NCBI RefSeq assembly: GCF_010727125.1
Contig: NZ_AP022564.1
Coordinates: forward strand, 2,046,001-2,110,000
Direction of reading: 5' to 3'
DNA: 64,000 nt
DNA from: Mycolicibacter terrae
GTDB taxonomy: Bacteria; Actinomycetota; Actinomycetes; Mycobacteriales; Mycobacteriaceae
The position numbers and the translations under genes were made by a program. Shown here one piece after another: positions 18,684 through 28,186 of the stretch (the first letter of the stretch is position 1; each line of letters starts with the position of its first letter). Under the pieces are notes generated by a model that saw only the letters and a list, made by a program, of their open reading frames with translations, was not told the DNA's origin and did not search any database.

Positions 18684-19679
18684 ATGGCGACCGCCAAAGT
18701 CGAACGACTCCTCAATCTTGTCATCGCGCTGCTGTCCACCCGCGGTTACCTCACGGCGGAGAAGATTCGCGCCACCGTGATCGGCTACGGCGACAGCCCC
18801 AGCGACGACGCGTTCTCCCGGATGTTCGAGCGCGACAAGAATGAGCTGCGTGACCTGGGCATACCCTTGGAGACCGGCAAGGTGTCGGGTCTCGACACGG
18901 TAGAGGGGTACCGCATCAACCCCGACGCCTACGCGCTGCCCGCCATCGAGCTGACCCCCGACGAGGCGGCCGCGGTCGCCGTCGCCGTCCAACTGTGGCA
19001 GTCCCCGGAGCTGCGCGCCAACGCCCAAGGCGCGGTGGGCAAACTGCAGGCCGCCGGCGTCGAAGTGGATCCCGATCGCGCCGACGTGCTGGTCGCACCC
19101 CCGGCGGCGCTGCCCGGCATCCATCGCGCCGAGCCGGCGCTGGGGGCGCTGATGGATGCCGTGCAGGCGCGCCAGGCCGTGCAGTTCGGCCACCGCCCGT
19201 CGCCGGTGGCGCCCTACGCCACCCGCACCGTGGAGCCGTGGGGTGTGGTCACCCATTCCGGCCGGTGGTACCTGGTGGGCCACGACCGCGACCGCGACGC
19301 GGTCCGCACCTTCCGGATGTCACGCATCGCCGATGACGTCACACCGATCGGGCCGCCGGGCGCGGTCGCCCGACCCGACGGCGCCGATCTGCGCCGGATC
19401 GTGGCGGCCGCCGTGGGGGAGGCCCCCAGCGGAGTGCAGGCCCGCATCTGGGTCGCCGACGATCGGGCCGTGGCCTTGCGCCGGGCCGGCACGGTACTGG
19501 GCCGCGAATCGCGGGCCGGCCGCGACGGCGACATCATCGGCGTCGACATCGGCACCCACGACCGGCTGGCCCGCGAGATCGCCGGATACGGGGCCGACGC
19601 CGTCGTGGTGGACCCGCCCTCGCTGCGCGACGACGTGGTGGCCCGGCTCACCGCCTGCGCCCAGGAGGTCTCGGCGTGA
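18684..19679 (+). CDS. pafB: WYL-domain transcription factor PafB
   Basis: One half of the PafBC activator that drives most RecA-independent DNA-damage genes in mycobacteria. It has 331 residues. The N-terminal winged helix-turn-helix (VERLLNLVIALLSTRGYLTA) is followed by a central WYL domain containing RTVEPWGVVTHSGRWYLVG, and then a C-terminal WCX-type extension. The ATG at 18684 was preferred to the TTG at 18672 by family length. The end overlaps pafC by 4 bases, in line with obligate heterodimer formation. Confidence 0.95.
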   Translation: MATAKVERLLNLVIALLSTRGYLTAEKIRATVIGYGDSPSDDAFSRMFERDKNELRDLGIPLETGKVSGLDTVEGYRINPDAYALPAIELTPDEAAAVAVAVQLWQSPELRANAQGAVGKLQAAGVEVDPDRADVLVAPPAALPGIHRAEPALGALMDAVQARQAVQFGHRPSPVAPYATRTVEPWGVVTHSGRWYLVGHDRDRDAVRTFRMSRIADDVTPIGPPGAVARPDGADLRRIVAAAVGEAPSGVQARIWVADDRAVALRRAGTVLGRESRAGRDGDIIGVDIGTHDRLAREIAGYGADAVVVDPPSLRDDVVARLTACAQEVSA

Positions 19680-20623
19680 GCCACCTGTCGAATCGGCTGG
19701 TCCGGCTGCTGAACATGGTGCCGTATCTGCAGGCCCGCCCCGGGATAACCAAGAAGCAGGCCGCCGCCGAACTCGGCGTGACCCTGGCGCAACTGCAGGC
19801 CGATCTGCATCAGCTGGTGATGTGTGGACTGCCCGGGTATGGGCCCGGCGACCTGATCGACGTGACGTTCTACGAGGATCGCCTCGACGTCCACGAGTCC
19901 GCGGGGGTGGATCGGCCGTTGCGGCTCACCTCGCCGGAGGCCACCGCCGTGCTGATGGCACTGCGGGCACTGGTCGGCATGCCCGGCATCGTCGATCCCC
20001 GAGCGGCCCGCAGCGCGATCGCCAAGATCGAGAACGCCGCCGGTGAGGCCGCCCAGCGGGCGATCGAACCTGCGGGCGAGGATGACCCGGTCGCCGGGAT
20101 CGTCCGCGACGGCGTGCACCGCCACCGGGCGCTGGCCATCGACTACTACGCCGCCTCGCGAGACACCTCGTCGCACCGGATCGTCGACCCGATCCGGGTA
20201 GTGCTGATCGCCAACCACAGCTACCTGGAGGCGTGGTGCCGAGAATCCGCGGGCGTGCGACTGTTCCGCTTCGACCGCATCGACGGCGCCGAGGTGCTCG
20301 ACGAGCCTGCCGCACCGCCGGAACCGGCGCGGCAGGCCGAGACCGACACCTCGCTGTTCGACGCCGACCCGTCGATGCCGGTCGCGACGGTGCGGGTGGC
20401 GCCCTCGGCGGCGTGGATGTTCGAGTACTACCCGATGCGACTGGTGGGCGAAGTGGCCGACGGCTGGCGGGAGGCGGAGATGACCTATGCCTCCGACGAG
20501 TGGTTGACCCGGCTGCTGCTGGGGATGGGCGATGAGGTTCAGGTCGTGGCGCCCCAGTCGCTGGCGGCCCGGGTGCGCGACGCCGCGGCGGCCGCACTGG
20601 CGGCCTACGCCGGCGCCGGCTAG
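19676..20623 (+). CDS. pafC: WYL-domain transcription factor PafC
   Basis: The partner of PafB. It has 315 residues: an N-terminal helix-turn-helix (GITKKQAAAELGVTLAQLQ), then a WYL domain (RIVDPIRVVLIANHSYLEAW) and a C-terminal extension ending LGMGDEVQVVAPQSLAARV. The GTG at 19676 overlaps the pafB stop. Downstream tatA starts after 75 bases. Confidence 0.95.
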   Translation: MSHLSNRLVRLLNMVPYLQARPGITKKQAAAELGVTLAQLQADLHQLVMCGLPGYGPGDLIDVTFYEDRLDVHESAGVDRPLRLTSPEATAVLMALRALVGMPGIVDPRAARSAIAKIENAAGEAAQRAIEPAGEDDPVAGIVRDGVHRHRALAIDYYAASRDTSSHRIVDPIRVVLIANHSYLEAWCRESAGVRLFRFDRIDGAEVLDEPAAPPEPARQAETDTSLFDADPSMPVATVRVAPSAAWMFEYYPMRLVGEVADGWREAEMTYASDEWLTRLLLGMGDEVQVVAPQSLAARVRDAAAAALAAYAGAG

Positions 20624-20666
20624 CGGTCGGCGGCGCGCGGAGGCGGGCCGACCTGCGGTCCTGCGG

Positions 20667-20672
20667 TAGCAT
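20667..20672 (+). promoter_or_regulatory. Candidate -10 (TAGCAT) of tatA
   Basis: TAGCAT precedes a short leader carrying a strong GGAGG ribosome site (20686-20690) upstream of the GTG at 20699, so tatA appears conventionally led rather than leaderless. Confidence 0.4.
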
Positions 20673-20698
20673 CGAGGCGACGTCTGGAGGTAACCGAA

Positions 20699-20926
20699 GT
20701 GGGCAGTCTCAGTCCGTGGCACTGGGCAATCCTGTTGCTCGTAGTGGTCGTGCTGTTCGGCGCCAAGCGGCTTCCCGACGCGGCCCGGTCGCTCGGCAAG
20801 TCACTGCGAATCTTCAAATCGGAGATCCGCGAACTGCAGGGCGACGACAAGGCAGAACCATCGGCCACGCCGTCACCAGTACAGTCCGAACGCGTCGAGC
20901 CACCGGCTGACCCGCGGTCGGCCTAG
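20699..20926 (+). CDS. tatA: Sec-independent translocase subunit TatA
   Basis: Forms the protein-conducting part of the twin-arginine translocase. It has 75 residues: one hydrophobic helix ([14 protein letters not shown]), the [17 protein letters not shown] hinge and amphipathic helix, and a short acidic/Pro tail. It lies next to tatC. TatB is usually encoded elsewhere in mycobacteria. Confidence 0.97.
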   Translation: MGSLSPWHWAILLLVVVVLFGAKRLPDAARSLGKSLRIFKSEIRELQGDDKAEPSATPSPVQSERVEPPADPRSA

Positions 20927-20956
20927 GCTCTCGTCTCCCCAGCGCCCGAGCGCCCC

Positions 20957-21871
20957 GTGATGGTGCGTGCCACCAGCTTCGTCAAGCGGCTTGACCCACG
21001 CCAACGGCGCAGCCGCACCAATCCCGACGGGACGATGTCGCTCGTCGACCATATCCGCGAACTGCGTACCCGGCTGTTGTTGTCGCTGGCCGGTATCGCC
21101 GTCACCACCGCCTTCGGGTTCGCCTGGTACTCGCACGGCTTTCTGGGGCTGGAAAGCCTCGGCGAGTGGCTACGACATCCCTATTGCGCGCTGCCCGACT
21201 CCGCGCGGGCGCAGATCGCATCGGATGGACACTGCCGATTGCTGGCAACCGGGCCGTTCGATCAGTTCATGCTCCGGCTCAAGGTCGCTGTCGCCGCCGG
21301 CGTGGTGCTGGCCTGCCCGATCTGGTTCTACCAGCTGTGGGCTTTCATCACGCCGGGGCTGTACCGCAAGGAGCGGCGCTTCGCGGTGGTGTTCGTGGTC
21401 TCGGCCGCCGTGCTGTTCGTCACCGGCGCCGTGCTGGCTTATCTGGTGCTGGCCAAGGCGTTGGGATTTCTGCTGACCATCGGCAGCGACGTCCAGGTGA
21501 CTGCGCTGTCCGGCGAACGCTATTTCGGGTTCCTGATCAACCTGCTGCTGGTGTTCGGAATCAGCTTCGAGTTCCCGTTGCTGATCGTGATGCTCAATCA
21601 GGTCGGCGTGCTCAGCTACGCCCGGCTGGCAGCGTGGCGGCGCGGGCTGATCTTCGCGGTGTTCGCCTTCGCCGCGGTGGCCACGCCGGGCTCCGATCCC
21701 TTCTCGATGACCGCGCTGGGCCTGGCGCTGACGCTGCTGCTGGAGTTCGCGATCCAGATCGCCCGGTTGCACGACCGACGCAAGGCCAGGCGGGAGGCCG
21801 CCACGCAGCTGCGCGACGATGAAGCCTCGCCCATCGATACCCCCGCACCCGTCGCCGCCCCGCATGAGTAG
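20957..21871 (+). CDS. tatC: Sec-independent translocase subunit TatC
   Basis: The signal-recognition core of the Tat translocase. It has 304 residues with six hydrophobic helices. [20 protein letters not shown] is the conserved N-terminal region, and FQLKV-like [30 protein letters not shown] and a Pro/Asp-bearing loop ([16 protein letters not shown]) are intact. The GTG at 20957 or the adjacent ATG could be used. A charged C-terminal tail ends the protein. Confidence 0.96.
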   Translation: MMVRATSFVKRLDPRQRRSRTNPDGTMSLVDHIRELRTRLLLSLAGIAVTTAFGFAWYSHGFLGLESLGEWLRHPYCALPDSARAQIASDGHCRLLATGPFDQFMLRLKVAVAAGVVLACPIWFYQLWAFITPGLYRKERRFAVVFVVSAAVLFVTGAVLAYLVLAKALGFLLTIGSDVQVTALSGERYFGFLINLLLVFGISFEFPLLIVMLNQVGVLSYARLAAWRRGLIFAVFAFAAVATPGSDPFSMTALGLALTLLLEFAIQIARLHDRRKARREAATQLRDDEASPIDTPAPVAAPHE

Positions 21872-21893
21872 GCCCACCCCGCCGCCGGTGGGC
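21872..21893. terminator. Hairpin after tatC
   Basis: GCCCACC and GGTGGGC form a 7-bp stem with an 8-base loop starting one base after the tatC stop. No U-tract follows. It could attenuate tatC transcription before helY. Confidence 0.45.
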
Positions 21894-21997
21894 GCCCCAG
21901 ACCGGCGAGCGTGCGTGTTTGCGCCGCGACACGCCGGTTTTGTCGTACAACTGTGCACGCTCACACAGGCCCACAGCGACCACGGCTGCGTGCCGGC

Positions 21998-24754
21998 ATG
22001 ACCGAACTGAGCCTGTTCACCGCGCAACTGCCGTTCGGGCTGGACGACTTCCAGCGCCGGGCGTGTGAGGCCCTGCAGGACGGTCGAGGGGTGCTGGTGT
22101 GCGCGCCGACCGGCGCCGGCAAGACCGTGGTCGGCGAGTTTGCTGTGCACCTGGCCCTGGCCGCCGGCGGAAAGTGCTTTTACACCACGCCGATCAAGGC
22201 GCTGAGCAACCAGAAGCACACCGACTTGGTCGCTCGCTACGGCAAGGACCGGGTGGGTCTGCTGACCGGCGACCAGTCGGTCAACGCCAACGCGCCGGTG
22301 GTGGTGATGACCACCGAGGTGTTGCGCAACATGTTGTACGCGAATTCACCCGCCCTGCAGGGTCTTTCGCATGTGGTGATGGACGAGGTGCACTTTCTGG
22401 CCGATCGGATGCGCGGCGCGGTCTGGGAGGAGGTCATCCTGCACCTGGCCGACGAGGTGCGGCTGGTCAGCCTGTCGGCGACGGTCAGCAACGCCGAAGA
22501 GTTCGGCGGCTGGATCCAGACGGTGCGAGGAGACACCACCGTCGTCGTCGACGAGCACCGCCCGGTGCCGCTGTGGCAGCACATGCTGGTCGGCAAACGG
22601 CTGTTCGACCTGTTCGAATCGCGGCCCGACGCCGACGGACCGGGCACCCCGGGCCGGCCGCGCGTCGACCCACAACTATTGCGGCACATCGCCCATCGCC
22701 GGGAGGCCGACCGGCTCACCGACTGGTCACCGCGCCGCCACTCGGGCCGGGGCGGCCCCGCACGGCCGAGCTACCGGCCTCCGATGCGCCCCGACGTGAT
22801 CGCCGTTCTGGACTCGGCCGGCCTGCTGCCGGCGATCACCTTCGTGTTCTCCCGGGCAGGCTGCGACGCCGCGGTCAAGCAGTGCCTGCGCTCGCCGCTG
22901 CGGTTGACCAGCGAAGAGGAGCGGGCCCGTATCGCCGAAGTGATCGACCACCGCTGCGGCGACCTCGCCGACGACGACCTTGCCGTGCTGGGCTATTACG
23001 AATGGCGCGAGGGGCTGCTGCGCGGTCTGGCCGCCCACCACGCCGGAATGCTGCCGGTGTTCCGCCACACCGTCGAGGAGCTGTTCACCGCGGGCCTGGT
23101 CAAGGCCGTGTTCGCCACCGAGACACTGGCACTGGGCATCAACATGCCCGCCCGCACGGTGGTGCTCGAACGCTTGGTCAAGTTCAACGGTGAGCAGCAT
23201 GCCGCCCTGACCCCGGGTGAGTACACCCAGCTGACCGGCCGGGCCGGCAGGCGCGGCATCGACATCGAAGGCCACGCGGTGGTGTTGTGGCACCCGGGGG
23301 AGAGCACCGCCGATCCCGAACAGGTCGCCGGGCTGGCGTCCACCCGTACCTTCCCGTTGCGCAGTTCGTTCGCGCCGTCCTACAACATGACGATCAACCT
23401 GGTGCAGCAGATGGGCCCCGAGCAGGCCCACCGGTTGTTGGAGCAGTCGTTCGCCCAGTATCAGGCCGACCGGTCGGTCGTCGGCCTGGTGCGCGGCGCC
23501 GAACGCGGCGAACGGACCCTCGATGAGATCGCTGCCGACCTCGGCGGCCGTGACTCGGCGGTGCTCGACTACGCCCGGCTGCGCGCGCAGATCTCCGAAC
23601 GTGAACGCGCCCAGGCGCGTGCCTCACGGTTACAGCGCCGCCGCGCCGCCAGTGACGCGCTGGCGGCGTTGCGAAAAGGCGACATCATCACCCTCACCCA
23701 CGGCCGCCGCGGTGGCCTGGCGGTGGTGCTGCAAGCCGATCGGGATTCGGACGAACCTCGGCCGCTGGTGCTCACCGAACACCGCTGGGCGGGCCGGATC
23801 TCCTCGGCGGACTACTCGGGCGCCGTGCCTCCGATCGGCACCATGAACCTGCCCAAACGGGTGGAACACCGCCAGCCCCGGGTTCGCCGCGATCTGGCCT
23901 CGGCGTTGCGGTCCGCAGCGGCCGGGCTGGTGGCGCCCGGCCCGCGCGGGCGGCGCGGCGGCGGCCCGCAGGACGACCCGGTGGACCCGGAACTGGCGGC
24001 GCTGCGGCAGCGGATGCGCGATCATCCCACCCACGCGGAACCCGACCGTGAGGTCAAGGTGCGCACCGCCGAGCGTTACCTGCGCGTGGAGGCCGACAAC
24101 GCGCAACTGCGCCGGAAGGTCGAAGCGGCTACCAACTCACTGGCCCGCACCTTCGACCGGATCGTCGGCCTGCTCGCCGAGCGGGGCTTCATCGCCGTCG
24201 GTGACGGCGATCCGAAAGTGACCGCCGACGGCCGGACGCTGGCTCGGATCTACAGCGAAAGCGACCTCTTGGTCGCCGAGTGTCTGCGTACCGGGGCGTG
24301 GGACGGCCTCGGCCCGGCCGAGCTGGCCGCGGTGGTCTCCGCGGTGCTCTACGAGTCACGCGGTGCGGACGGCCCGGGCGGACCACCGACCCTGCAGCCG
24401 CCTACCGAGTCGGTGCGACGCGCCCTGCATCAGACCCGAAAGCTCTCGGCGGCGCTGCGGGCCGATGAGCGCCGGCACGGCATCACGGCGAGCCGGGAAC
24501 CCGACGACGGCTTCGTCGCCGCGGTGTACCGCTGGGCGCGCACCGGCGACCTGGCCTCGGCATTGGATGCCAGCGACCACACCGGCGCGGCCGGTTCGCC
24601 GTTGTCGGCGGGTGACTTCGTGCGCTGGTGCCGGCAGGTCCTCGACCTGCTGGATCAGCTGCGCAACGCGGCACCCGGCGCCGAGTTGCGGTCGACCGCG
24701 AAACAGGCCATCGACACGGTTTTGCGCGGCGTCGTCGCCGTTGACGCCGGGTAG
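21998..24754 (+). CDS. helY: Ski2-like DEAD/DEAH helicase HelY
   Basis: An ATP-dependent RNA helicase of the Ski2/Mtr4 type. It has 918 residues. Walker A is APTGAGKT at 36-43, the DEVH box is in VVMDEVHFLADRM near 130, LVSLSATVSN is motif III, and GINMPARTVVLERL and QLTGRAGRRGIDIEGH are motifs V and VI in the second RecA domain. A long C-terminal region contains the Ski2-type helical domain. The start is set at ATG 21998 by homology to the N-terminus FQRRACEAL; upstream the frame is non-conserved. Confidence 0.95.
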   Translation: MTELSLFTAQLPFGLDDFQRRACEALQDGRGVLVCAPTGAGKTVVGEFAVHLALAAGGKCFYTTPIKALSNQKHTDLVARYGKDRVGLLTGDQSVNANAPVVVMTTEVLRNMLYANSPALQGLSHVVMDEVHFLADRMRGAVWEEVILHLADEVRLVSLSATVSNAEEFGGWIQTVRGDTTVVVDEHRPVPLWQHMLVGKRLFDLFESRPDADGPGTPGRPRVDPQLLRHIAHRREADRLTDWSPRRHSGRGGPARPSYRPPMRPDVIAVLDSAGLLPAITFVFSRAGCDAAVKQCLRSPLRLTSEEERARIAEVIDHRCGDLADDDLAVLGYYEWREGLLRGLAAHHAGMLPVFRHTVEELFTAGLVKAVFATETLALGINMPARTVVLERLVKFNGEQHAALTPGEYTQLTGRAGRRGIDIEGHAVVLWHPGESTADPEQVAGLASTRTFPLRSSFAPSYNMTINLVQQMGPEQAHRLLEQSFAQYQADRSVVGLVRGAERGERTLDEIAADLGGRDSAVLDYARLRAQISERERAQARASRLQRRRAASDALAALRKGDIITLTHGRRGGLAVVLQADRDSDEPRPLVLTEHRWAGRISSADYSGAVPPIGTMNLPKRVEHRQPRVRRDLASALRSAAAGLVAPGPRGRRGGGPQDDPVDPELAALRQRMRDHPTHAEPDREVKVRTAERYLRVEADNAQLRRKVEAATNSLARTFDRIVGLLAERGFIAVGDGDPKVTADGRTLARIYSESDLLVAECLRTGAWDGLGPAELAAVVSAVLYESRGADGPGGPPTLQPPTESVRRALHQTRKLSAALRADERRHGITASREPDDGFVAAVYRWARTGDLASALDASDHTGAAGSPLSAGDFVRWCRQVLDLLDQLRNAAPGAELRSTAKQAIDTVLRGVVAVDAG

Positions 24755-24827
24755 GCTGGTCCGGGCGCTACGGTGAAGAGCCGGCGGTGATCAGCACCCG
24801 CTACGCGAGAGGACTCGAGGAACAACG

Positions 24828-25565
24828 ATGAGCGGACCGCAGGGATACGACCCGACGCAGCCGTGGCAGCCTCAGCAGCCCGGGCAGCCCGAAGAGGGCA
24901 CCGGAGCGGGTCCGGCAACAGGCGCCGAGCAGCAGTGGCAGCCACCGGCCTACACGCCGTCGCAGTACCCGCAGCAGACCTCATACCCCTCGGCACCGCA
25001 GTATCCCGGCTATCCGCAGCCCGAGCAGTACGGTCAGCCGGCGCAGTACGGCCAGCCCGGCCAGTACGGCCAACCCGCTCAATACGGTCAGCCGGGTCAG
25101 TACGGCCAACCGGGCCAGTACGGTCAACCCGGCCAGTACGGCCAGTCGGGCCAGTACGGCCAACCCGGCCAGTACGGTCAGTACCCGCAGCAGCCGGGCC
25201 AGTACGGGCAGCCCGGGTCCGGGAGCAAGCGCCCGACCGCGCTGGTGGGCACCGTGCTCGCCACCTGCCTGGGGATCGCCGCGCTGGTGGTGCTGGTGCT
25301 CGGGTTCTGGAAGCCCGGGTTCTTCGTGACGACCAAGCTCGACGTCGAGAAGGCCCAGCAGGGTGTACAGCAGATCCTGGCCGACCAGACCAACGGCTAC
25401 GGCGCCAAGAACGTCAAGGACGTGCGGTGCAACAACGGTCAGAGTCCGGTCGTCAAGCAGGGTGACACGTTCAACTGCGAAGTCAGCATCGACGGCACCA
25501 AACGTCAGGTGACCGTCACCTTCCAGGACAACTCCGGTACCTACGAGGTCGGTCGGCCCAAGTAG
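24828..25565 (+). CDS. DUF4333 membrane protein with QPGQYG repeats (Rv2091c-like)
   Basis: A 245-residue protein. Residues 1-140 are Gln/Pro/Gly/Tyr-rich, with about a dozen repeats of the form [13 protein letters not shown] single transmembrane helix spans about 146-166 ([20 protein letters not shown]). The exported C-terminal part of about 75 residues has a DUF4333-like pattern with two cysteines (VRCNNGQS and FNCEVSIDG). The function is unknown. It follows helY as Rv2091c follows Rv2092c. Confidence 0.85.
   Translation: MSGPQGYDPTQPWQPQQPGQPEEGTGAGPATGAEQQWQPPAYTPSQYPQQTSYPSAPQYPGYPQPEQYGQPAQYGQPGQYGQPAQYGQPGQYGQPGQYGQPGQYGQSGQYGQPGQYGQYPQQPGQYGQPGSGSKRPTALVGTVLATCLGIAALVVLVLGFWKPGFFVTTKLDVEKAQQGVQQILADQTNGYGAKNVKDVRCNNGQSPVVKQGDTFNCEVSIDGTKRQVTVTFQDNSGTYEVGRPK
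25016..25215 (+). repeat. Imperfect 15-18-bp repeats encoding YGQPxQ
   Basis: Successive copies of a cagtacggtcagccgg-like unit encode the low-complexity N-terminal domain of the DUF4333 protein. The unit is coding, tandem and without spacers, so it is not a CRISPR array. Confidence 0.8.
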
Positions 25566-25597
25566 TCGCGAAGCTGGGACCGCCACATTAATCCGGC

Positions 25598-26581
25598 TCA
25601 GTCCGGCAGCGTGTCGAGTGCCCGCTGCAGCCGGGCGATCGAGGATCCCACTCCCAGGCGTTCGGCCAGTGCGGCGACGCGCGGTGGGTCCGCAGCCACC
25701 CGTGGCAGGGTGTCCGACGGCGTCGACAGCTTGACCGGGGCATCGGTGGCGACCCGCACCACCGGTCCGGCGGCGGCGATGTAATCCTGCGCCGCCTGCA
25801 ATTTCGCCCGCACACCCTTGGCCATCGGCGAGTCCGGATCGGCGGCGGCGGCCAGCACCGCCGCCAGCGAGCCGTACTGGGCCAGCAGCCCGACGGCGGT
25901 CTTCTCGCCGATACCGGGCACTCCGGGCAGCCCGTCGGAGGGATCACCGCGTAGCAATGCCATCTCGGCGTAGGCGGCGCCGGCGCGCTCGGCGGGCAGG
26001 CCGTAGCGCTCTGCCACCTCCGCCGGGCCCAACAGGGTCGCCTGTGCCAGTCCGCGTCCCAGGTAGAGCACCGAGACCGCGACGGGGCGGTCGGCGACGA
26101 CCTGCAGCAGGTCGCGGTCGCCGCTGACGACGATCACCGGGTCCTTGCGTTCGGCGGCGGCCAGCGTGCCCAGCACGTCGTCGGCCTCGAAATCCGGTGC
26201 TCCGGCGGTGGCGATCCCGAACGCATCGAGCAGCTCGGCGATCATCTCCACCTGCGGACTCAGGTCGTCGGGCACCTCCTCGATGTCGACGGTATCGGCG
26301 GGGGCCGCTGGTCCTGCCGGTCCTGCTATTCCCTCCTCGGCCACCCGGTGGGCCTTGTAGGAGGCGACGAGGTCGACCCGCCACTGTGGTCGCCAGTCCA
26401 GATCCAGACAGACGGCCAGCCGGTCGGGACGCTGCCGGGTGATCAGGGTGGCCACCGAGTCGAAGAAGCCGCGCACCGCGTTCACCGGCCGGCCGTCGGG
26501 CGCGGTGATCGAGGACGGTACCCCGAAGTAGGACCGGAACCACATACTGGCACCGTCGAGCAGCAGCACGGGAGCAGTCAT
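25598..26581 (-). CDS. 5'-3' exonuclease domain protein (Rv2090-like)
   Basis: A 327-residue protein related to the FEN/PolA 5' nuclease domain. [15 protein letters not shown] carries the first metal-binding Asp, [12 protein letters not shown] and [12 protein letters not shown] the central Asp cluster, and [22 protein letters not shown] the helix-hairpin-helix region. It is stand-alone, lacking a polymerase domain. It probably processes flaps or RNA primers as a back-up to PolA; this is inferred from the family. The ATG at 26581 is preceded by a TAGGGT box at 7 bases and preferred over GTG 26590. Confidence 0.9.
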   Translation of the reverse strand: MTAPVLLLDGASMWFRSYFGVPSSITAPDGRPVNAVRGFFDSVATLITRQRPDRLAVCLDLDWRPQWRVDLVASYKAHRVAEEGIAGPAGPAAPADTVDIEEVPDDLSPQVEMIAELLDAFGIATAGAPDFEADDVLGTLAAAERKDPVIVVSGDRDLLQVVADRPVAVSVLYLGRGLAQATLLGPAEVAERYGLPAERAGAAYAEMALLRGDPSDGLPGVPGIGEKTAVGLLAQYGSLAAVLAAAADPDSPMAKGVRAKLQAAQDYIAAAGPVVRVATDAPVKLSTPSDTLPRVAADPPRVAALAERLGVGSSIARLQRALDTLPD

Positions 26582-26588
26582 GGGTCCC

Positions 26589-26594
26589 ACCCTA
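26589..26594 (-). promoter_or_regulatory. Leaderless -10 (TAGGGT) of the exonuclease gene
   Basis: On the minus strand, TAGGGT lies 7 bases before the ATG at 26581. It is almost back to back with the pepE -10. Confidence 0.5.
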
Positions 26595-26606
26595 TTTCCC
26601 GCCGGT

Positions 26607-26612
26607 TAGCCT
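26607..26612 (+). promoter_or_regulatory. Leaderless -10 (TAGCCT) of pepE
   Basis: TAGCCT lies 7 bases before the GTG at 26620. Divergent starts are only 38 bases apart. Confidence 0.5.
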
Positions 26613-26619
26613 GGCAGAC

Positions 26620-27741
26620 GTGACTTCCCGGTTCGACAGCAGCGTTTACGCCCATCGCCTGACCGCCGCGGCCGCCGCCAGCGCCGACGCCGGCCTGGCC
26701 GGGATGGTGATCACCCCGGGTTACGACCTGCGCTACCTGACCGGATCACGCGCCCAGACCTTCGAGCGGCTGACCGCGTTGGTGCTGCCCGTGTCCGGCC
26801 CGCCCACCATGGTCGTGCCGCGGCTGGAGCTGGCGGCGCTGCGCGAATCCGCCGTGGCCGACCTGGGTATCGCCGTGCAGTCCTGGGTCGACGGGCAGGA
26901 CCCCTACCGCCTGGTGGGTGAGGCGCTCGGGGCCTCGCCGGCGGCCGCGGCGGTCGCCGATTCGATGCCGGCGCTGCATCTGCTGCCGCTGGTCGAGGTG
27001 CTCGGGGAAACTCCGGTGCTGGCCACCGAGGTGTTGCGTGAGCTGCGAATGATCAAGGACCCCAGCGAGATCGACGCACTTCGTATGGCCGGCGCGGCGA
27101 TCGACCGGGTGCATGCCCGGGTGCCGGAGTTTCTGGTGCCCGGCCGCACCGAGGCCGACGTCGCCGCTGATATCGCCGAAGCGATTGTCGCCGAAGGGCA
27201 TTCGGAGGTGGCATTCATCATCGTGGGTTCCGGGCCGCACGGTGCCGACCCACACCACGAGTGCTCGGATCGCGAGTTACGGCCCGGCGACATCGTCGTG
27301 GTGGACATCGGGGGTCCGGTCGAGCCCGGGTACCATTCCGACTCGACCCGGACCTACAGCCTGGGAGAACCTGACGCGCAGGTGGCGCAACGCTACTCGG
27401 TGCTACAGCGGGCGCAGCGCGCGGCGGTCGACAGCATCCGACCCGGGATATCGGCGCAGCAGGTCGACGCGGCGGCGCGCGATGTGCTGGCCGAGGCGGG
27501 GTTGGCGGAATATTTCGTGCACCGCACCGGGCACGGCATCGGCTTGTCGGTGCATGAGGAGCCCTACATCGTCGCCGGCAACGACGTGGCACTGGCCGCC
27601 GGAATGGCGTTCTCGGTCGAGCCGGGCATCTACTTTCCCGGCGAGTGGGGCGCCCGGATTGAAGACATCGTGATCGTCACCGAGGACGGCGCCGAGTCAC
27701 TGAACAACCGGCCGCACGAGTTGGTCGTGGTGGCCGTCTAA
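26620..27741 (+). CDS. pepE: M24 metallopeptidase, Xaa-Pro dipeptidase type
   Basis: A 373-residue cytoplasmic peptidase of the pita-bread fold, cleaving Xaa-Pro dipeptides by family inference. The C-terminal catalytic domain carries the metal ligands in [21 protein letters not shown] (two Asp), [16 protein letters not shown] (His), [14 protein letters not shown] (Glu) and [14 protein letters not shown] (Glu). The N-terminal domain begins near [14 protein letters not shown]. The stop overlaps the convergent PPOX gene by 4 bases. It corresponds to Rv2089c. Confidence 0.93.
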   Translation: MTSRFDSSVYAHRLTAAAAASADAGLAGMVITPGYDLRYLTGSRAQTFERLTALVLPVSGPPTMVVPRLELAALRESAVADLGIAVQSWVDGQDPYRLVGEALGASPAAAAVADSMPALHLLPLVEVLGETPVLATEVLRELRMIKDPSEIDALRMAGAAIDRVHARVPEFLVPGRTEADVAADIAEAIVAEGHSEVAFIIVGSGPHGADPHHECSDRELRPGDIVVVDIGGPVEPGYHSDSTRTYSLGEPDAQVAQRYSVLQRAQRAAVDSIRPGISAQQVDAAARDVLAEAGLAEYFVHRTGHGIGLSVHEEPYIVAGNDVALAAGMAFSVEPGIYFPGEWGARIEDIVIVTEDGAESLNNRPHELVVVAV

Positions 27742-28151
27742 CGGTTACCGCGGTCGAGCAGATCAGCAGACCCCAGCACGCGCTCCACCTGTACTTCGAT
27801 CACCACGCGCTGCGGGTTGACCCGCGGCGTCCGGTATCGCTGGGCGTAGCGCAACTCGGCGTCGCGCACGGCTGCGGCCGCGTCGTTGACGCTGGCGCTG
27901 CCCTCCAGTGAGAGCCAGCGCGCGCCGTCGACCTGGCTGAGCACGGCCACCCCGGCGCGCTCGGCGTTGACCGCCTTCTGCGAGCCGCCGGTGGTGATCA
28001 CCCGGGCGATATGGGTCTTCGGATCGAAGGTGAAGCCGACCGCGACCACGTGCGGAGAGTTGTCGGCGCGCAGGGTGGTCAGCATCGCCAGGTGACGTTC
28101 GGTGAGAAAGGCCAGTGCGTCACTGGTGAGCCGGGTCGTCGCGTTCGCCAT
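27738..28151 (-). CDS. F420-dependent PPOX-fold reductase (Rv2074-like)
   Basis: A 137-residue split-barrel flavin/F420-binding protein (FDOR-B group). [20 protein letters not shown] and [17 protein letters not shown] are typical. The M. tuberculosis relative Rv2074 is reported as an F420-dependent biliverdin reductase, so this may share that role. ATG 28151 is preferred to the GTG at 28154 because a TAGCGT box is 8 bases upstream of the ATG. Confidence 0.85.
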   Translation of the reverse strand: MANATTRLTSDALAFLTERHLAMLTTLRADNSPHVVAVGFTFDPKTHIARVITTGGSQKAVNAERAGVAVLSQVDGARWLSLEGSASVNDAAAAVRDAELRYAQRYRTPRVNPQRVVIEVQVERVLGSADLLDRGNR

Positions 28152-28159
28152 CACCGTTC

Positions 28160-28165
28160 ACGCTA
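28160..28165 (-). promoter_or_regulatory. Leaderless -10 (TAGCGT) of the PPOX gene
   Basis: On the minus strand, it is 8 bases before ATG 28151. The divergent SDR gene has its own box 8 bases away. Confidence 0.4.
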
Positions 28166-28173
28166 GCGCAGGC

Positions 28174-28179
28174 GATAAT
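28174..28179 (+). promoter_or_regulatory. Leaderless -10 (GATAAT) of the SDR gene
   Basis: GATAAT is 7 bases before the GTG at 28187. Confidence 0.45.
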
Positions 28180-28186
28180 CGCAGCC

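Noticed and set aside
21894..21997. RecA-NDp/PafBC-type promoter in front of helY (TTGTCGTAC)
   Set aside because: The part matching the -35 motif is incomplete and the TANNNT element at the right spacing is absent.
25016..25215. Regular short repeats that could look like a CRISPR array
   Set aside because: They are tandem with no unique spacers and encode YGQPGQ repeats in frame.
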